7,776 bases of DNA, taken from SIG452 sp045631485 (lineage in GTDB: Bacteria; Bacillota; Clostridia; UMGS1840). Location of the stretch: positions 1 to 7,776 of the forward strand of contig JAZQUU010000010.1 of NCBI GenBank assembly GCA_045631485.1. Reading direction: 5' to 3'. A model generated the notes under the pieces. The model did not search any database, was not told the DNA's origin, and saw only the letters and a list, made by a program, of their open reading frames with translations. Of this stretch, positions 4,919 to 7,776 are shown one piece after another. The stretch's first letter is position 1. Every line of letters begins with the position of its first letter. The position numbers and the translations under genes were made by a program.

Positions 4919-5947
4919 TTATTCTCCTAAAATGTCTGCGATGAAATATGCGTTGGTATCGGCAGGTTTGCCGGACTTATCAAACACAGTCACACGAACA
5001 TAAATATCGTCGGGACGAAGTTCAAATTCAGCTTCGTTGATGGTATCTCCTTCCATGGGATACGCACAGAAGCTATGACGAAGACCGGTGGTAAATACGA
5101 TTCTTGCCGCATCGGAAGATTTGATATGTAATTTGTTATCTTCCACATACAAGCTGTGAATTTCGGGGCCCTGAGATGCATAGAAATTTCCTTTCACCAA
5201 TGCATCGGTGATGGTTTTATACTCTAATTTATCCGCTTTAATCATGGTAAAGCCGCCAAAGGAATCACAATAGGGGCTTTCCATGGGGAAGCCATTATGG
5301 TTATCGTCGGTAGCGATACAGTAAAGCTTTTTGCCCTGACGAAGCAGTTCATCATACACTTCGGGATTGTAATCGTGATACCCTTCGGTGATACATCCGT
5401 AGTTACAGATTTCCATCGCGTTCATACCTTCGTATTTACTGTAAATCTCGTAACCTTCCTGAGACCAGGTGGGATGATTGTAGGTGACAAAATAATTTTT
5501 CTCACGGGAGGTTTTAATCATATCGTTGATGTAATCCGCATTATACTCGTACACATACAACGGAATGGATTCGTCACGCTGCACCACCGATTTGTCTTCC
5601 AGTCGGTCATACACCCAGGTATGACGGAAGCAAGGTTGCACGGTATAGTCGGGGTCAATGGCAATCAAGCAGATATGACAAGTTTTGGTTGCATAAGAGG
5701 GTTCCCCGTTTTTGGATTCCTCGGTAATATCAAATTCCACGCCGTGAAGCGCCAAAAAGTCATCCCCTGTCAATTCCGGGTGAGGCACTAAGATATTATG
5801 GTCGGTGTATGCAATGATGGAATACCCTCTTTTTTTGTATTCCTCTTTCATCACCTCGGGGGAAAGCCAACCGTCGGATACGGTGGTGTGGCAATGCAGG
5901 TTCGCTTTATAAAACTGTCCGTCTTCAGGCAACAAATACTTTTTCAT
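4919..5947 (-). CDS. PHP-domain metal-dependent phosphoesterase with C-terminal beta domain
   Basis: Probable cytoplasmic phosphoesterase of the polymerase-and-histidinol-phosphatase (PHP) superfamily, 342 residues. Metal-binding motifs appear in order: HCH (18-20, NLHCHTTVSDG), TDHN (48-51), HGVEF with Glu71, CHICLIA with His91, YNHP with His158, and ATDDNH (212-217). These are the expected ligands of a PHP metal centre. Residues from about 262 to the end (SLYVEDNKLHIKSSDAARIV onward) form a separate beta-rich domain, and this is the part found duplicated next door. The start has AAAAGGAG 10 nt upstream. The natural substrate is unknown; relatives include nucleotide and sugar-phosphate phosphatases. 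The reductase upstream on the same strand may be cotranscribed, but a PHP remnant lies between them. No T-run terminator is visible after the stop; repeat copy F follows instead. Confidence 0.88.
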   Translation of the reverse strand: MKKYLLPEDGQFYKANLHCHTTVSDGWLSPEVMKEEYKKRGYSIIAYTDHNILVPHPELTGDDFLALHGVEFDITEESKNGEPSYATKTCHICLIAIDPDYTVQPCFRHTWVYDRLEDKSVVQRDESIPLYVYEYNADYINDMIKTSREKNYFVTYNHPTWSQEGYEIYSKYEGMNAMEICNYGCITEGYHDYNPEVYDELLRQGKKLYCIATDDNHNGFPMESPYCDSFGGFTMIKADKLEYKTITDALVKGNFYASQGPEIHSLYVEDNKLHIKSSDAARIVFTTGLRHSFCAYPMEGDTINEAEFELRPDDIYVRVTVFDKSGKPADTNAYFIADILGE

Positions 5948-5964
5948 AATGAGTGTTCTCCTTT

Positions 5965-6069
5965 TTATTTTAATAATTCATTTACAAAATAGGCGTTGGT
6001 ATCCGCTTTTTTTCCCTCTTTGTCAAACACGGTCACTCTTATATAAATGTCGTCGGGATATTTTTTATT
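5965..6069 (-). pseudogene. Diverged C-terminal remnant of a second PHP-type gene
   Basis: Between the reductase stop and the PHP start, a frame ending in TAA at 5965-5967 reads YPDDIYIRVTVFDKEGKKA then DTNAYFVNELLK. It matches the PHP protein's last 30 residues (RPDDIYVRVTVFDKSGKPA, DTNAYFIADILGE) with many substitutions, so it comes from a paralogue and not from a recent copy. Homology fades at about 6069, next to the reductase stop (6072-6074); the rest of that gene is gone. Its stop lies just before the ribosome binding site of the intact PHP gene. Confidence 0.8.
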
Positions 6070-6071
6070 TC

Positions 6072-7172
6072 TTAAATGCTGTCTCCCAACAGCTTAATGG
6101 TTTCCTTAATGTTGATATTCTGAGGGCAATGTCCTTCACAAACACCACACTGAATACAATCTTTCACGTTGGTGTGCTTTTCCTGCAGAATCTTCTTGGT
6201 ATCCTCCCACACAGATTCTGCCGCCAGATGCTTGTTATACACCGAAATCACATCGGGAATCAAAATCTTTTTGGGGCAATTATCCACACAGTAACGACAA
6301 CCCGTGCAGGGAATCTGCCGAACGGTGTGAATCAAGTTTCTTAATTCTTCGGAAAGAGCAAGTTCTTCCTCGCTAAAAGAAACGAAATCTTTCATAAAGG
6401 AAATATTTTCGGTAATCATATCCATATTGCCCATGCCGGATAACACCATTTCCACATCGGGAAAGCTTGCCGCAAAGCGAATGGCAAATTCCGCTTCGGA
6501 GTTTTGAGATTTGCTATTCAACAATGCTTTTGCTTCCTTGGGAAGATTCACCAAGGTGCCGCCCTTCACGGGCTCCATCACAATCACTTTTTTGCCGTGT
6601 TTTCGGCACACATCATAGCAAGCCTGGCTCTGAATACCTGCATCATCATAGTCTAAATAGTTAAACTGAATCTGCACAAATTCAACCGATGGTTGCTCGG
6701 TGAGAATTTTATCCAACACATCTGCCGTATCGTGAAAAGACATGGCAATATGCTTTACCTTGCCCTCTTCTTTTAACTGCTTTACCACTTCAAAAGCATT
6801 GCAACGGAGATTTTTCTGATATAATTCACGATCCATACAATGGAAAATATACACATCAAAATAATCCACACCGCAGGATTCCAACTGACTTTCAAACAAA
6901 GGACGAATATCCTCCTCGGCATTGTAAATCCAGGGAGAAAGCTTATCCGCCAGCACAAAGCTTTCCCTGGGATAACGCTTTGCCACACATTCACGAATGG
7001 CAATTTCGCTTTTGCCGTCCAGATACACTCTTGCGGTGTCAAAATAGTTAAAGCCGGGTTCCATAAAGGCATCCACCATCTGATTGACCTGTTGGTAATC
7101 CACATCGTTTTCAATCATAGGAAGTCTCATAAAGCCAAAACCGAAATTTTTCTTTGCTTTTTCATATAACAT
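6072..7172 (-). CDS. Aldo/keto reductase with two C-terminal 4Fe-4S motifs
   Basis: Predicted cytoplasmic oxidoreductase, 366 residues. The N-terminal (beta/alpha)8 aldo/keto reductase domain (about 1-270) shows the catalytic tetrad: Asp45 and Tyr50 (YFDTARVY), Lys77 (VLADKLS), His111 (YIFHC). The C-terminus carries two cysteine clusters, CTGCRYCVDNCP and CIQCGVCEGHCP, each of CX2CX2CX3CP type, typical of the ferredoxin-like tail found on many clostridial aldo/keto reductases, which may pass electrons to or from the active site. Substrate unknown. The ATG at 7172 is chosen because AAGGAG lies 8 nt before it and the protein then begins at the family start (FGFGFMRLPM); an ATG at 7226 would add 18 residues with no ribosome binding site. 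The PHP gene lies downstream on the same strand. Confidence 0.92.
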   Translation of the reverse strand: MLYEKAKKNFGFGFMRLPMIENDVDYQQVNQMVDAFMEPGFNYFDTARVYLDGKSEIAIRECVAKRYPRESFVLADKLSPWIYNAEEDIRPLFESQLESCGVDYFDVYIFHCMDRELYQKNLRCNAFEVVKQLKEEGKVKHIAMSFHDTADVLDKILTEQPSVEFVQIQFNYLDYDDAGIQSQACYDVCRKHGKKVIVMEPVKGGTLVNLPKEAKALLNSKSQNSEAEFAIRFAASFPDVEMVLSGMGNMDMITENISFMKDFVSFSEEELALSEELRNLIHTVRQIPCTGCRYCVDNCPKKILIPDVISVYNKHLAAESVWEDTKKILQEKHTNVKDCIQCGVCEGHCPQNINIKETIKLLGDSI

Positions 7173-7368
7173 AGGAAGTTCTCCTTTTTTGTAATTGATA
7201 ATTATGTCGGTTCCTTTACCATACAAATGGTATCAGGCGATATTTTACTTTTTAAATATTTACGGTAACATATCCGGCACCTTACTTTTATTGTCATTTT
7301 TATTCTTAACTATTTGCACTCTATACGATGTATTATCAATGATCTTAATTTGTCTGTTTTCGATATTC

Positions 7369-7397
7369 TTTATAGACTAAAATCAAGTCAAAATCAA
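7369..7397 (-). promoter_or_regulatory. Candidate promoter for the aldo/keto reductase
   Basis: On the minus strand TTGATT (7392-7397), 17-nt spacer, TATAAA (7369-7374), in A/T-rich surroundings. It would give a 5' UTR of about 190 nt before the start at 7172. Apart from this, 7173-7400 holds nothing I can identify. Confidence 0.4.
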
Positions 7398-7400
7398 AAA

Positions 7401-7580
7401 ATGAATTGACAACACAGTTGTCATGAATTGGATTTCATCCATGAATTGTCGCTATCGCAACATGAATTGAATTGCCTTTATAATGCACGAAGTGCAATTC
7501 ATGAGCCGTAAGGCTCAATTTATGAAATCTTTGATTTCAATTTATGCCGAAGGCAATTCATTGCGGTGTTACACACCGCA
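7401..7580. repeat. Array of eight small hairpins with ATGAATTG-like linkers
   Basis: Successive short inverted repeats with 3-4 nt loops and different stems. They are TGACAAC/GTTGTCA (7407-7423), GGAT/ATCC (7430-7440), an imperfect TTG-CG/CGCAA (about 7446-7460), TGCAC/GTGCA (7484-7496), TGAGCC/GGCTCA (7502-7517), TGAAATC/GATTTCA (7523-7539), TGCC/GGCA (7545-7555) and TGCGGTGT/ACACCGCA (7562-7580). Linkers are copies of ATGAATTG or its complement CAATTCAT and the variant CAATTTAT. No open frame or tRNA/rRNA signature is present. Function unknown. Confidence 0.8.
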
Positions 7581-7612
7581 TATGATTTTGTCAGGTTAAG
7601 ACCACAAAATTT

Positions 7613-7664
7613 TGTAGGGGACATTCATGAATGTCCCGCGGGCAATTCGTGAATTGCCCCTACA
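7613..7664. repeat. 52-bp double-hairpin element with TGTAGGGG/CCCCTACA ends
   Basis: Terminal 8-nt inverted repeats (7613-7620, 7657-7664) enclose two adjacent hairpins: a perfect 20-nt palindrome at 7618-7637 and a 9-bp stem with GT loop at 7640-7659, joined by GC. The left end also overlaps the palindrome ACAAAATTTTGT (7604-7615). The layout fits a small non-autonomous or REP-type element; no transposase is in the window. Confidence 0.75.
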
Positions 7665-7720
7665 TTGTTTCACTTGTCTATCACTTTATATATTAAAATC
7701 AAGGCAAGGATAAAAACTTG

Positions 7721-7749
7721 TCGATATGCAAACTTCGTTTGCTCGATAT
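7721..7749. repeat. Hairpin between two TCGATAT direct repeats
   Basis: GCAAAC-TTC-GTTTGC (7728-7742) lies between TCGATAT at 7721-7727 and 7743-7749. A further weak inverted pair, GAAGG/CCTTC (7759-7763, 7772-7776), ends at the window edge. It looks like the first unit of another hairpin array with a different linker, continuing outside the window. Nothing is seen in 7665-7720. Confidence 0.6.
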
Positions 7750-7776
7750 ATTTTTTCAGAAGGAGCAAGCCCCTTC

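Larger units (their letters stand above)
4483..5156. repeat. 337-bp tandem duplication (PHP gene 3' end + flank + CCGTCCCC repeat)
   Basis: Unit 1 is 4483-4819 and unit 2 is 4820-5156, aligned without gaps. Each holds, from left to right, a CCGTCCCC repeat, a 69-nt spacer containing a CACCT-CCC-AGGTG hairpin, and the last 78 codons of the PHP gene. By eye I count 10 mismatches between units: 1 in the spacer, 9 in the coding part. Unit 2 belongs to the intact gene at 4919-5947; unit 1 carries only a fragment. Confidence 0.93.

Noticed and set aside
5297..5791. Plus-strand open frame of 164 codons antisense to the PHP gene
   Set aside because: The minus-strand frame has complete PHP motifs and a ribosome binding site; the antisense frame resembles no family I know and mirrors the codon pattern of the real gene.
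7195..7380. Plus-strand open frame of 61 codons, strongly hydrophobic
   Set aside because: No ribosome binding site, overlaps the reductase's ribosome binding site and leader, and its hydrophobic codons follow from T-rich DNA; a chance frame is more likely.
7401..7580. CRISPR array
   Set aside because: Repeated motif is only about 8 nt, appears in both orientations, unit length varies, and the inserts are self-complementary; no cas genes are nearby.

Overview
The window looks like a chromosomal segment from a low-GC Gram-positive bacterium, most likely an uncultured gut-type member of Clostridia (Bacillota). The evidence is A+T-rich codon use, strong AGGAGG-type ribosome binding sites, LexA of Firmicutes type, an L27 with the Firmicutes-specific N-terminal extension encoded beside its dedicated protease Prp, and Clostridia-style short palindromic repeats. 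The species cannot be named from this sequence.

Left part (1-3130), conserved core: lexA on the plus strand converges on a CLC-type chloride/proton antiporter gene on the minus strand, and the two share one nearly symmetrical terminator. Upstream of the antiporter (minus strand) is the classical rplU-prp-rpmA operon (L21, the L27-processing protease, L27). It has a near-perfect sigma-A promoter, a structured leader matching the L21 leader type, and its own terminator. The antiporter's real start lies after that terminator, not in the longer open frame that runs through it.

Middle part (3130-6070), accessory and rearranged: two unrecognised small membrane-anchored protein genes, a C-terminal gene remnant, and one intact PHP-domain phosphoesterase gene, all on the minus strand. 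Between them lie six copies of a 27-nt palindromic repeat (7-nt arms, 13-nt core around AGAACCGTCCCC). The ends of truncated or duplicated pieces coincide with these repeats. The 3' end of the PHP gene plus its flanking repeat is present twice as a 337-bp tandem duplication, and a third, diverged PHP C-terminal remnant lies on the other side of the gene.

Right part (6072-7776): an aldo/keto reductase with two C-terminal 4Fe-4S motifs (minus strand), a plausible promoter for it, then about 380 bp without a gene. That stretch holds a dense array of small hairpins joined by ATGAATTG-like linkers, a 52-bp double-hairpin element with TGTAGGGG/CCCCTACA ends, and a hairpin between two TCGATAT direct repeats near the window edge.

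Functionally, the core genes (SOS repression, ribosome assembly, ion exchange) are routine. The unexplained content is the repeat-bounded block at 3206-5156 and the hairpin array at 7401-7580.
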